In this document: one piece after another, positions 52,927 through 64,000 of the stretch
Position numbering within the stretch: the stretch's first letter is position 1
Layout of the letters: the number at the start of each line of letters is the position of its first letter
Assembly (NCBI GenBank): GCA_041394725.1
Contig: JAWKHR010000018.1
Span: forward strand, 1-64,000
Length of the DNA stretch: 64,000 nt
Reading direction: 5' to 3'
DNA from: JAWKHR01 sp041394725
GTDB taxonomy: Bacteria > Acidobacteriota > Vicinamibacteria > Vicinamibacterales > SCN-69-37
Notes under the pieces: model-generated
Databases searched by the model: none
Seen by the model: only the letters and a program-made list of their open reading frames with translations
Told to the model about the DNA's origin: nothing
Translations under genes and position numbers: made by a program

Positions 52927-55125
52927 CTACCGTCTCGGCTCGCGCGCAGGCAAGGCAGCCGCCTCGGCACCGGGGGACGGCAGGCCTGGCGGCCGCACGC
53001 GGAAGCGCAGGTGCCGTTCGGCCGCGGATCCGTTCGCGCGCCGCAGCACCAGATCGAAGACCCCAGGTCCGAGCGCGGCCGTCGCGACGTCGAGGCGAAT
53101 CCCCGCCGCGGCCGCGGGGCCGGCGGGCGGGACGGCACGGACCGGCGGCGTCGCTCGCGCGGCGCCGGTGGCATCGAGGACCGTCGCAGTCCAGTCGCCT
53201 GCCGGTCCACCCGCTTCGCTGGCCATCACCACGGCGACGCGGCTGCCGAGCGGAAACTCCCGCGCGGCGGTCGGCGGCGCCCCCGCCAGCGCCAGCATGG
53301 CGGGCGCCTGGCCGGTCGTCGGCAGCGGCGCGCCGTCGAGCCGGACGAGCAGGACGGCGCCCGCCGCGCTCCGATCGCGGGCGTGCGTGTCGACGTCGAG
53401 CCACGCGCTGCCGCCCGACCCGCCGACCCGTTCGGTGGCCGCGGCCCGGACCTGATACCGGCCCGGCGGCAGCGTGACCTCGGCGACGTACCGCAGTCCG
53501 CTGCCGATGGCCGCCCGCTCGGCGGCGGGCAGCCGCAGATGCGCCCGCGCGCCGTTGCCCGCCGGCACGCGCCCCTGGTCGTCGACGACCTGGAACGCCA
53601 GCTCGAGGTCGTTCTCGATGACGCCATCCGCCTCGGCGAACGCGAGGTCCGCGGTGTCGAGTTCAATGACCAGGCCGACGGTCGCGCGCTCGTCCTGCCA
53701 GCCGACGATGCCGCCGGAGACGCGCAGGCCGAGACCGCGCGCGGGCAGCGCGCTGGCGAGCAGCGCGCCCAGCCGGTCGCTCAGCGGCCGCCCGGCGCCG
53801 TCGGCGACCACCGGACGATCGCCTCCCGCGGGCGTGCGATCGCCCGCGCCCGGTGGCGCATCGGCCGGCGGCGCATCCGGCGTCGCGAAGTAGCCCTCGC
53901 GCGCGCTCACCGTCACGCCGGGTCGGTTGACGCGGACGCGGATCTTCCGGAACGTGCCGTCGCGCTGCGCGTTGGTCGGCGCGTAGCCCAGCAGGTAATA
54001 GGTGCTGTTGGACTGGACGATGGCGTCGAACCCGCGCGAGAAGTTGGTGGTGTTCACGACCGCGACGCCGCCGGTCTGCTGCGCGAACGTTCGCAGCGTG
54101 CCCTGGCTGCGCTGGACCTCCTGCTGGATGTCCACGCCCGCCGGCGAGCTCCCGAACGCCTGCATCAGGTCGTCCTCGCCGGTGGTGGTGCCGCGCGGGT
54201 CCACCGTGTAGAGCGCGACGTTCGACCGGCGCGCGGCGTCGTAGAGCGCCTGCTGCGCGCGCAGGAGGTCCTCGGCATACCGGGACGCCGTGTGCGTCGG
54301 GATCGCGCCGAACCCCGTCGTCCGCGAGTCGGCGCCGATGAGATCGGTCATGTCGAGCTCGATGCCCTCGGAGAACAGCACGACCGCGCGCCGGCGGCTC
54401 GCGCTGTCGCCGAGCGCGGCGCAGACCTGGCGGAGCGTCTCGAACAGGAGCCGCGCGTCGTTGGCCTTGACGCCGGCCTCGAAGTCGTCGGCCGGGCCGT
54501 CGTTCGCCGCCCGGAACGACGAGACCATCTTGTTCAGCGTCGCCGACTGGCTCTTGCTCCCGACGAACTCGTCCACCGACGCCAGCACCTTCGCCTGGTC
54601 GTGCGTGAACTCGTGACGCCCGGCGGCGGACGCCGACCCGAGCGTCAGCACCGCGACGAGATCCCTGGGCGTGAGGTGTTCGGCCACGAACTCGCGGACC
54701 AGCCGCCTGACGACGGTGGACCGCAGCGGGCTCACGTGGAGGCCGTCGAGCACGATGACGTAGACCCGTCCCTCGCCCACCGCCTCGTTCGTCCCGACGT
54801 CCACCGGCACGAACGCCTCGACAGGCTCGGCGGAGCCGCCTCGATTGCCGCCGGATTCCGGATTCCGGGCGGGCCTCAGATCCACAAAGCTGAACTGCTC
54901 GAGCGTCTGCGGGGCATCGTCCTCGCGCACCTCGAAGTCCTCGCGCGTGAGGTCGGTGACCGGCCGTCCGTCCTTGTCGAAGACGGTGACCGCCAGCTCG
55001 ACGAGATCGGCGGCGGCCCGGAAGACCGGACGCTGCGGCGGCGTCTGGGAGGTGGCGGAGGGCGCGGCCGGGCCGAGCGCCACTGCGCCGGCGAGGGCGG
55101 CCAGCAGGGGCCGAAGACCTGTCAT
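52927..55125 (-). CDS. VWFA-related exported protein, second copy
   Basis: 732 residues from ATG 55125; the open frame begins 28 codons earlier but those residues lack a signal. Signal peptide LRPLLAALAGAVALGPAAPS. Family blocks: FRAAADLVELAVTVFDKDGR, VTDLTREDFEVREDDAPQTL, VYVIVLDGLHVSPLRSTVVR, RRAVVLFSEGIELDMTDLIG and NVALYTVDPRGTTTGEDDLM, then RPGVTVSAREGYFATPDAPP. The C-terminal third is beta-rich and repeats the layout of the downstream paralogue. Ile-Val-Leu-Asp-Gly-Leu at the MIDAS place again departs from DxSxS. Exported, of unknown partner. The 197 bp upstream to 55322 hold nothing recognised. Confidence 0.85.
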   Translation of the reverse strand: MTGLRPLLAALAGAVALGPAAPSATSQTPPQRPVFRAAADLVELAVTVFDKDGRPVTDLTREDFEVREDDAPQTLEQFSFVDLRPARNPESGGNRGGSAEPVEAFVPVDVGTNEAVGEGRVYVIVLDGLHVSPLRSTVVRRLVREFVAEHLTPRDLVAVLTLGSASAAGRHEFTHDQAKVLASVDEFVGSKSQSATLNKMVSSFRAANDGPADDFEAGVKANDARLLFETLRQVCAALGDSASRRRAVVLFSEGIELDMTDLIGADSRTTGFGAIPTHTASRYAEDLLRAQQALYDAARRSNVALYTVDPRGTTTGEDDLMQAFGSSPAGVDIQQEVQRSQGTLRTFAQQTGGVAVVNTTNFSRGFDAIVQSNSTYYLLGYAPTNAQRDGTFRKIRVRVNRPGVTVSAREGYFATPDAPPADAPPGAGDRTPAGGDRPVVADGAGRPLSDRLGALLASALPARGLGLRVSGGIVGWQDERATVGLVIELDTADLAFAEADGVIENDLELAFQVVDDQGRVPAGNGARAHLRLPAAERAAIGSGLRYVAEVTLPPGRYQVRAAATERVGGSGGSAWLDVDTHARDRSAAGAVLLVRLDGAPLPTTGQAPAMLALAGAPPTAAREFPLGSRVAVVMASEAGGPAGDWTATVLDATGAARATPPVRAVPPAGPAAAAGIRLDVATAALGPGVFDLVLRRANGSAAERHLRFRVRPPGLPSPGAEAAALPAREPRR

Positions 55126-55322
55126 TCGGCGACGGGACGGACTGCCGTTCCCGTCGTTCCCGTGAGGTCTGCCTTGCTGGTTCGGTCGAACAAGCCGGTC
55201 GTCAGCCATGCGTGGCCCATGACAGGCAGGGGTGGCGCCATCAGCGTGTCGGCCCGGCGAGGGAAAGTCAAGCGCGCGGCTGCCGGACCGCGAAGCGCCC
55301 GGTCAGGCGGCGGCCGCGCGGC

Positions 55323-56384
55323 TCATCGCCGTGGGCCGCGGATGTCCGACAGCGTGCAGGTGACCGACCGGCCGACCACGGACCGGTCGCTCGTGCTGAA
55401 GACGACCTCGATGGGATCGAAGTCCGGATCGCGATTGTCGGGCGCCCGCGCGTACACGATGGCGGCCGCCTGGACGGCGCGCTCGGGACGGCCGGTTCCC
55501 GGACAACCGTCACCGGACTCGAAGTCGCGCGGGTCATCCGTGTGGTAGAAGCCCATGGCGTGGACGATCTCGTGGTCGGCCGCCATGATCGTCACGGACC
55601 CGCAGCGTCGAAAGTCGAGGTCACCTCGCGCGTCCAGCTCCGGGGAATACAGCAGCTCGATGTGTCGCCGTCCCTGGGTCGCACCGATCCTGATGCCCGT
55701 CGCCTGATCCGTCTGCAGGGACGATCGGAACTCGACGTTGAGCCAGCCTGGCGTCAACGGGCGCTGGACGTCGCCGACTTCCGTGGCCACGACCTTGAAC
55801 TGGTTGCCGGTCAGTTCGGGCACGCTGGCCCGAATGACTCTCGCGACCTCCTCGACGATGGGCTCGGGCACGACGGTTCCCGAATCGGTCGTAATCCGGT
55901 CGATGTAGACGTGCGGATCCTCGACCCACCTGGACAGGTCGAACAGGAATCCCGGACTCTCATAGCCGTTCCGGGCGAATTGACGATAGAAGTCGAGCAG
56001 TGTCGCCGGGATCACGTCGAACGTCACGCCGGTCCGCTCGTCGGCGAACTGGATTCGCGTCTGGCGGGTGACGATGGCCTCGCCGCTGATCGTGACGCGA
56101 CCCGTGAGGTCGACGGGCATGCCCGCCAGCGAAAACCGGCCGGCCGTGTCCGTCGTCGCCGACTGGCCCTCGACCGCCAGCGTCGCGCCGGCGACCGGCG
56201 TGCCGGTCAGCGTGTGCACCACGAGCCCGGCGATCGTGCCGGTCCCGGTTCTGGGGGTCGAGGGCGTCGTCGGGCCGTCAGGCCTGGTCGTGCCGCCAGA
56301 GCACGCCCAGAGCGGCGCGACCAGGACGAGGAGGGCGCAGACACGACGGCGTCGCGGGTCGGGCCGCGAGTTGTTGATCAGCAT
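55323..56384 (-). CDS. Putative metzincin-type zinc metalloprotease lipoprotein
   Basis: 353 residues from ATG 56384. Signal of lipoprotein type with Cys at residue 28 (APLWACSGG; the residue at -2 is unusual). Then a carboxypeptidase-regulatory-like beta domain (TIAGLVVHTLTGTPVAGATL, TDTAGRFSLAG) to about residue 95 and a linker LLDFYRQFARNGYES. Near residue 270 stands HEIVHAMGFYH, a full HExxHxxGxxH zinc motif. After it come DFESGDGCPGTGRPERAV and AAIVYARAPDNRDPDFDPIE, shared with the next gene. Anchored in the membrane facing outward, it should be a peptidase; its substrate is unknown. 76 bp separate it from the upstream paralogue. Confidence 0.75.
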   Translation of the reverse strand: MLINNSRPDPRRRRVCALLVLVAPLWACSGGTTRPDGPTTPSTPRTGTGTIAGLVVHTLTGTPVAGATLAVEGQSATTDTAGRFSLAGMPVDLTGRVTISGEAIVTRQTRIQFADERTGVTFDVIPATLLDFYRQFARNGYESPGFLFDLSRWVEDPHVYIDRITTDSGTVVPEPIVEEVARVIRASVPELTGNQFKVVATEVGDVQRPLTPGWLNVEFRSSLQTDQATGIRIGATQGRRHIELLYSPELDARGDLDFRRCGSVTIMAADHEIVHAMGFYHTDDPRDFESGDGCPGTGRPERAVQAAAIVYARAPDNRDPDFDPIEVVFSTSDRSVVGRSVTCTLSDIRGPRR

Positions 56385-56459
56385 CGCGGCATCGAAACGC
56401 CTTGTGGAGCAGGCGCATGGAGACCGAGGAGCGCCAACCTGGCAGGACAAAGGGCGCCA

Positions 56460-57532
56460 TCAGCGGTGGGCCGGATGGATGAGCGACACGACATCCACCG
56501 GGCAGGTGACCAGTTCGTCATCGGCGGCAGTGGACGCGGCCGAATAGCCGACCGGGTCCGCGTCAGGGTCTCGGTTGCCATAGGGCCGCGTGTACACCAA
56601 GGCGGCATGATGGCGAACTCGTTCAGGTCGGCCGGCGCCGGGACACCCGTGGCCGGAGTGAAAATCCCTGAACGTGTCGTCCGTGTGCCGAAACCCCATC
56701 ATGTGAACGATCTCGTGATCGGCCACGGACACCGTGAACGACTCGCAATGCAGTGGATTGTACTGGCCCTCCCGGTCGATGAGCGGGTCGTATCGGAGTT
56801 GAATGAGCCTGGCGCCCTCGGGGCCAACCGTGGAACTCCCCGCTAGACCCGGTTCCATGTCGTGCCGGAAGGTGACACTGACCCATCCCTCACGGTGCAC
56901 AGCCGGTTGAGCGCCGGTCTCGAATGCCGCCACCGCGAGCCTGCCGCCGGTCAGTTCGGGAACCGCCCGCTCGAAGACACGCTTCACGCCGTCGATCACG
57001 AACGCAGCGACTGGTTCGCCGGTGTCTTCGGTGACGGTTCGTACGTAGAAGCTCGGGGAGACGGTCCAGGGCTTGAGAGTCCGGAGCGGACCCTCGTAGC
57101 CCCCTCGCGCGAACTGGCGATAGAAGTCGAGCGAGAACGGCGGCGCCAGGGAGATGGCATCGATGCGCAGGCCATCGCGGCGTCCTCCCCCGACCAGGCC
57201 GGTGATGCGTTCGAGGTGCCCTGGAGCTGTCACGGTCAGCGCCATCCAGGTGGCAGGCACCCCCTCGAACGCGAAGGCGCCTGAGGCGCCGGTCACGACG
57301 GTCCTCTCGGCACCTGGCCCCGTGCCTCCTGCCGTTGCGAGCGTCGCGACAGCGCCTGCGATTAACGGAAGTCAGGCTGCTCTCTACACCGTTCCGGAAA
57401 GCGACGATGGCCCCGAGCAGGCCAGGTGCATGCGGCGTGGGTGAGCTGCAGCTGCGACGGCACGCCGCAGGCCGGAAGTGCGAGTGCCGGCAGTACCAGC
57501 GCAACGCCGGTCATCCCGGACCGACCTCTCAT
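56460..57532 (-). pseudogene. Second metzincin-type lipoprotein, frameshifted near its 5' end
   Basis: Paralogue of the previous gene. One intact frame covers 57296-56460 with LDFYRQFARGGYEGPL, the zinc motif HEIVHMMGFRH and DFHSGHGCPGAGRPERVRH. The probable true start is ATG 57532, giving MRGRSGMTGVALVLPALALP followed by a lipobox Cys (ALPACG), but this frame stops at 57362 and the downstream part (AGAVATLATAGGTGPGAERT) is read in another. The join lies at about 57360-57400, where the protein LSGTV is followed by two stops. It marks the edge of a patch of frame errors reaching to about 60.25 kb, so the gene may be intact in the organism. Confidence 0.65.
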
Positions 57533-57669
57533 GGTGCCCATCGTCGCCGGCTCCGTTTCAGACGTTCGGATCCTGCGCGAACGTCTGGCGGGCGCCGGAC
57601 ACGTCCGGACAGGTCGCGTTGGTCGCGTTCCAGCCAGGTCACGGCCTGCGCCGTCACCATCTGCAGCGG

Positions 57670-58910
57670 TCACCCTCGCCAGGGCCAGGGAATCCGGCGA
57701 CGAGGAGCAATGCGGTGCTTCCGTCGCAGGTGGCGGCGCGACTCAACGTCATCCACCCGTCCGGCCCGAGGCCGGTCCTCGACGAACGCCCGCGAGTCCG
57801 GCCGGACCCGGTTCTCCGCGTTCACGATCCACAGCGCGTGTTTCCTGATTCCCACCTGGAAGCCCTGCCGAGCGTAGCGGTCGAGCATTCTGCCGTGGGC
57901 GTCGAACTGTCCGTCGAGCATAGTTCTGCCTCGGGGACGTCCTCCCGCGCGTTGCAGCGCGTCAAGCAGCGCTTCTGATTCGGCCGTCCGTGTCCTTCGT
58001 CTCTGGAGCACTGAGTACGCGCCCGCACTTCCCGCAGCATCGTGGCCGGTGACTGCCCCGGCAGATCAGACGCCCGCGCGGACGCGGCGCCGGGACCGGA
58101 ACAGAAGCATCGCGAGGTTAACACGACGAGCATCGCCGCTCCCACTGACAGTAGTTCGGCTCCACGCAGCCGGACGAGAACGTCCAGACGCATCGGCCGA
58201 TGGCAGGCTCACAGCATTTCTGTTGGGGTAGCCGTTGATCGTCTTCGCCTGCAATCGATGTCACCGCCGCACGTGGGCGCGTCCGGACAGATCGATTGGC
58301 TTGGAACTGTGCAGTGACCCTCCAATGGACTGTCGGAGACGCGCCACGTCGTTGCTGCAGCAAGTCCCGAGCTCCCTGGCATACCTCCGCAGGCAGGGGG
58401 ATCTCCAACCTCCGGAGACTCAGGGACGCAGCAGTGACCAGGCGAGCAGATTTCTGCCACTTCCACACTGGCCGTTCGTCTGACACCGAGCATTCTCCAC
58501 GGCGCGGAGCTGCAGTCGTCTTCACAACAACTCCCTGACGCAGACTCCCACGGGTGCTGGCACACCCCATCTCCGCAGTGCCCACAATCGTAGATGCACT
58601 CCCTGAAGGTCCTCGCCGATCTCCGGCGAACAGTACGTGTCTCCGCAGTACCCGCAGTCTTCCGGGCAGTTGCCGCCGTCCTCCAGGCATCCGTCGCCCG
58701 GCGTTTCGTTACCTCCGGAAACCGCAGCCCTCCTCCCAGCAGGTCCCGTCTCCGCTACGCGGTCCGGCCCGCGGCGGCCGCCGCCGCCGGCGCACCGGCG
58801 AACGCCAACGACGGCCAAGGCCCGTTCTTCCGGCGGCGGTGCCTGGTGGTCGCAGGCTCATGTGACAGAAACGCGACCACCAGCAGCGCCGCGTATCTCA
58901 CGTTCGTCAT
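57670..58910 (-). pseudogene. Cys-rich exported protein, multiply frameshifted
   Basis: ATG 58910 follows GGAGAAG and gives MTNVRYAALLVVAFLS, a signal start. After that the protein can be followed only across several frames. Pieces: GGNETPGDGCLEDGGNCPED, CGYCGDTYCSPEIGED, ECIYDCGHCGDGVC, SCCEDDCSS, EICSPGHCCVPESP, HCTVPSQSICPDAPTCGG and KCCEPAIGRCVWTFSSGCVE. The CGDGxC...CxxDC pattern is a known extracellular Cys-rich repeat type of many bacterial secreted proteins. The last part to 57670 (LDGQFDAHGRMLDRYARQGF) may or may not belong to it. Boundaries are approximate. A DsbA-like gene lies immediately upstream, 122 bp before it on the same strand. Confidence 0.55.
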
Positions 58911-59031
58911 CGTCTTCTCCATCCCACCTCCCGGCACGATCTCGCTTCCCGCCGGAGTCGCGGCCGGCCCTGTTCCGGCGACACGCCGCGGGCCGGGTCT
59001 CCCGGGACGAGGCAGTCCGCACCATCGCGGT

Positions 59032-59795
59032 TCACTGGCTCGCCAGCAGCCCTCGATGACCCGCTGAACGCCGCCATCGGCGCTGAGCGCCAACCAGGCG
59101 TCGGTCACGTCCACGCGGCCATCGGACCTGAGGCGGCCCAGGAAGAATCCCGGGGTCCCGGACATGCCCACCGCACGGCCTGTCGCCCTCGGCCTGAACC
59201 TTGGCCGTCGCTTCACCAGATAGAGAGCTATCGAAAACCGCCGGGTCCGTGGAGCTCCACCGCCAGCGGGAAGCCAGGCTCGAGACGGGAGCTGCGACTG
59301 CTCGGCGAAGAGCCGGTCGTGCATCGCCCAGAACTTGCCCTGCCGCCCAGCGCACTCGGCCGCCTCCGCCGCCTTCAGCCAGCGGATGCAACTGCGGCAG
59401 CAGGATGGCGGATAGGCGAAGAGCACCTTTGCCCGTGGCGACGTACTGGCGGTCCAGTTCGGGCAGGGTCTCGGCGGCAAATCGCCCGCAGAAGGGGCAC
59501 TGGAAGTCCGGCACTCGACCATGGCCAGCGGGGCGTTCCGGGTGCCGCGCAGCGCGGCACCCTCGAGCGTGATCGGCTCGCCCGGCAGCGCCGGTGGTGG
59601 CGGCGGAGGCGGATTCTCCGGCGCATTGGTTCGTGTCGTCCGGACCGTGGGCTCGACGGTGATCACGTGAATGCCCGTCATCGCATCGACCATCAGCAGT
59701 CCGACGGCGATGATGAGCAGCGTCGCGACGAGGCCCAGAACCGCCTTCACATGATCGAGCAGTGCAAGAAGCCCACGACTGGACGGTTGCGCCAT
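59032..59795 (-). pseudogene. Membrane-anchored DsbA-like thiol oxidoreductase, frameshifted
   Basis: Starts at ATG 59795 with MAQPSSRGLLALLDHVKAVL and a transmembrane helix (LGLVATLLIIAVGLLMVDAM), a Pro-rich linker, then the thioredoxin fold. The active site DFQCPFCGRFAAETLPELDR is in a frame one base off the start frame. CAGRQGKFWAMHDRLFAEQS returns in the first frame, and the end VGMSGTPGFFLGRLRSDGR, then VDVTDAWLALSADGGVQRVI, leads to stop TGA at 59032-59034 after a further shift. At least three to four small indels are needed for one DsbA-length protein. All family landmarks (CPFC, cis-Pro loop GTPGFF) survive, so I think the gene is intact in the cell. Would oxidise or reduce cysteines of exported proteins such as the Cys-rich neighbour. 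Confidence 0.7.
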
Positions 59796-59901
59796 CAGAT
59801 GCCTCCCAAGAAAGGCAGACTACCGGCTCGAGCCGTCAGGATTCTCATTCGGAAATCGCCGATGCCCCAAGGACATCCGTCACCATCGAGCAGGGCAATT
59901 G

Positions 59902-60557
59902 TCACGGGCCCACAGCCGCGGTCTTCCCGTCACACTCCGGCCACCGCGCCAGCGCGAGTACCAGCACCCCACGCCGCCGCCTCAGGGATCCATTCCGCTC
60001 GAGCTCGGCCAGCAGGCGGCCGAGATGTTCGCGGCTGACCCCGACCAGCTGCGCGAGTTCGCCGAGCGTCACCGGGAGCGCCAGTTCGATGTGTCCCCGG
60101 CGCCGCGGCGACTGGAGCTGCGTCGCGAGCCGGACGACGGTTCGCCTGAGACGCTCCGGCGCGGGATACACCGCCATCTCGCCTCGGAGGATGTCGTCGA
60201 TGCGTGTCTGTCGGGCGAGCAGATCGAGGACGCGCCGGCAAGATCCGGGCTCTGCCGCACGTGGCTGAGAAAGGTGGCCACCGGCAGCGAACGAAGCCGA
60301 CACCGCGTCGCCGCGACACCGGACGTCGCGTAGGGCCGGTCGAGGAGGGCCGACGACGCACCAAGCAGCCACCCGCTCCCCCGCAGGGCGATCAGCGCGT
60401 CGTCGTCCCGCTCACGGCGAATCGTCTTCACGAAGCCCGAGGCGATCAGGCCGACGGCCGATGGCCGGTGTCCTTGATGAAACAGCGGCGTCCCCGCAGG
60501 GAACTCCTCGACCGGACCGAACCCCGCGGCATCCGCCCACTCCGCATGCGCCTCCAT
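59902..60557 (-). pseudogene. Crp/Fnr family transcription regulator, one frameshift
   Basis: From ATG 60557, preceded by GAGGGGG, the first frame gives a cyclic-nucleotide-binding-type beta roll (EEFPAGTPLFHQGHRPSAVG, GFVKTIRRERDDDALIALRG, LLGASSALLDRPYATSG) up to about 60245 (LSHVRQSPDLA). The sequence then continues in another frame: RVLDLLARQTRIDDILRGEM, and a winged-helix part with LGELAQLVGVSREHLGRLLAELERNG, given here as LGELAQLVGVSREHLGRLL, ending at 59902. One base change joins both. Regulated genes unknown; it is upstream of the DsbA-like gene (106-bp gap) on the same strand. No cysteine cluster for an Fe-S centre is seen in the N-terminus. Confidence 0.75.
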
Positions 60558-60598
60558 GTCCCCCTCGCGCCCAAGCCCCGCCATCGAGCCTGGGGGAG

Positions 60599-60654
60599 CG
60601 TTGGCGTTGTTGGCGTTTATGCTGGCGTTGGCGTTGGCGTTGGCGTTGGCGCTG
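60599..60654. repeat. GCGTTG hexamer repeats upstream of the crp-like gene
   Basis: About nine imperfect copies of GCGTTG(GC), e.g. GGCGTTGGCGTTGGCGTTGG, just before the regulator's start region. No reading frame uses it convincingly. Interval 60585-61002 otherwise has no gene. Confidence 0.7.
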
Positions 60655-60860
60655 GGAAAACCGTAGCAGCCACAGAAGGCGGCCGCAAGACGAAAGCCGC
60701 CAGTTCGGCTCGAACGCTAGGCCAAGGGCGACCTGGATCACGGATCCAACGGACTCCCGGCGACACGAGAGGACTCCGCCGACAGCCGGCGCCCGGACAG
60801 GGACCCCACCGCCCGAACCGGCGCCGCGGCTTCCGCCGCGGCGCCTTCGATGAGGGAGTC

Positions 60861-60997
60861 CTCAATCTATCAATCTATCAATCAGCCAATCTTTCAATCA
60901 GCCAATCAGCCAATCAGCCAATCATCGCTCTCTCAATCGACAATCACCCGATCGACAATCACCAATCAATCCTCAATCACCGATCATCAATCCGCAA
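60861..60997. repeat. 8-bp CAATCNNN tandem repeat downstream of rpoC
   Basis: Eight contiguous 8-bp units (CAATCTAT, CAATCAGC, CAATCTTT and similar) at 60863-60926, then six more spaced CAATC copies to about 60997, 14 CAATC in all. AT-rich against a very GC-rich surround and only 6 bp from the rpoC stop, so it would be transcribed as the rpoC 3' untranslated region. The 8-bp period is not a coding period. Confidence 0.9.
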
Positions 60998-61002
60998 TGG
61001 CT

Positions 61003-64000
<2,998 letters not shown>

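Noticed and set aside
60599..60997. Repeats as a CRISPR array
   Set aside because: Units are 6 or 8 bp without spacers of constant length, and no cas genes are near.

Overview
The window is a high-GC (about two thirds G+C by eye) chromosomal segment. Two tandem proteins of the VWFA-related type that is abundant in Acidobacteriota, a Myxococcus-like order of type IV pilus genes, and C+ zinc forms of several ribosomal proteins suggest an Acidobacteriota member, perhaps of the Vicinamibacteria group. That assignment is inference from gene content, not from a search.

Layout. (1) 1-10.7 kb, minus strand: a type IV pilus locus reading outer-membrane protein, pilB, pilT, pilC, pilA, VKOR-DsbA fusion, ABC ATPase, ABC permease, TPR protein, pilD (cut by the window edge). 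A sigma-54-like promoter precedes pilA. pilB and pilT are broken by a dense run of small indels between about 7.26 and 8.76 kb. (2) 10.8-21.6 kb, plus strand: a YIP1 protein, a MacA-like adaptor and two MacB-like permeases without an ATPase, an EF-G paralogue, a lytic transglycosylase, then a second adaptor/permease pair, again without an ATPase. (3) 21.6-42 kb, minus strand: a threonine dehydratase at the distal end of one continuous str-S10-spc-alpha supercluster of 34 genes running from rpsL to rplQ. tuf is absent between fusA and rpsJ. A good sigma-70-type promoter lies about 310 bp upstream of rpsL. (4) 42-61 kb: an accessory block that separates rpoC from rpsL. It holds an esterase, three tandem exported paralogues of a Rossmann-like family together with an MFS-spermidine synthase fusion, a DinB-like protein, two VWFA-related proteins (one with 27 consecutive glutamines), two metzincin-like lipoproteins, a Cys-rich exported protein, a membrane-anchored DsbA-like protein and a Crp/Fnr regulator. 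The last four genes and one protease are broken by frameshifts. (5) 61-64 kb: the 3' part of rpoC, followed by an unusual 8-bp tandem repeat.

How the genes fit together. The pilus genes cover prepilin processing (PilD), the inner-membrane platform (PilC), extension and retraction motors (PilB, PilT) and the major pilin. The VKOR-DsbA protein next to a two-cysteine pilin suggests dedicated disulfide formation. The ribosomal cluster is ordinary in order except for the missing tuf. The most interesting candidate for an undescribed system is the MFS-spermidine synthase/three-paralogue operon at 43.8-50.0 kb. The main caution is that two patches of the sequence (7.26-8.76 kb and about 57.36-60.25 kb) carry frameshifts that keep recognisable protein motifs in shifted frames, so they look more like sequence or assembly error than gene decay.
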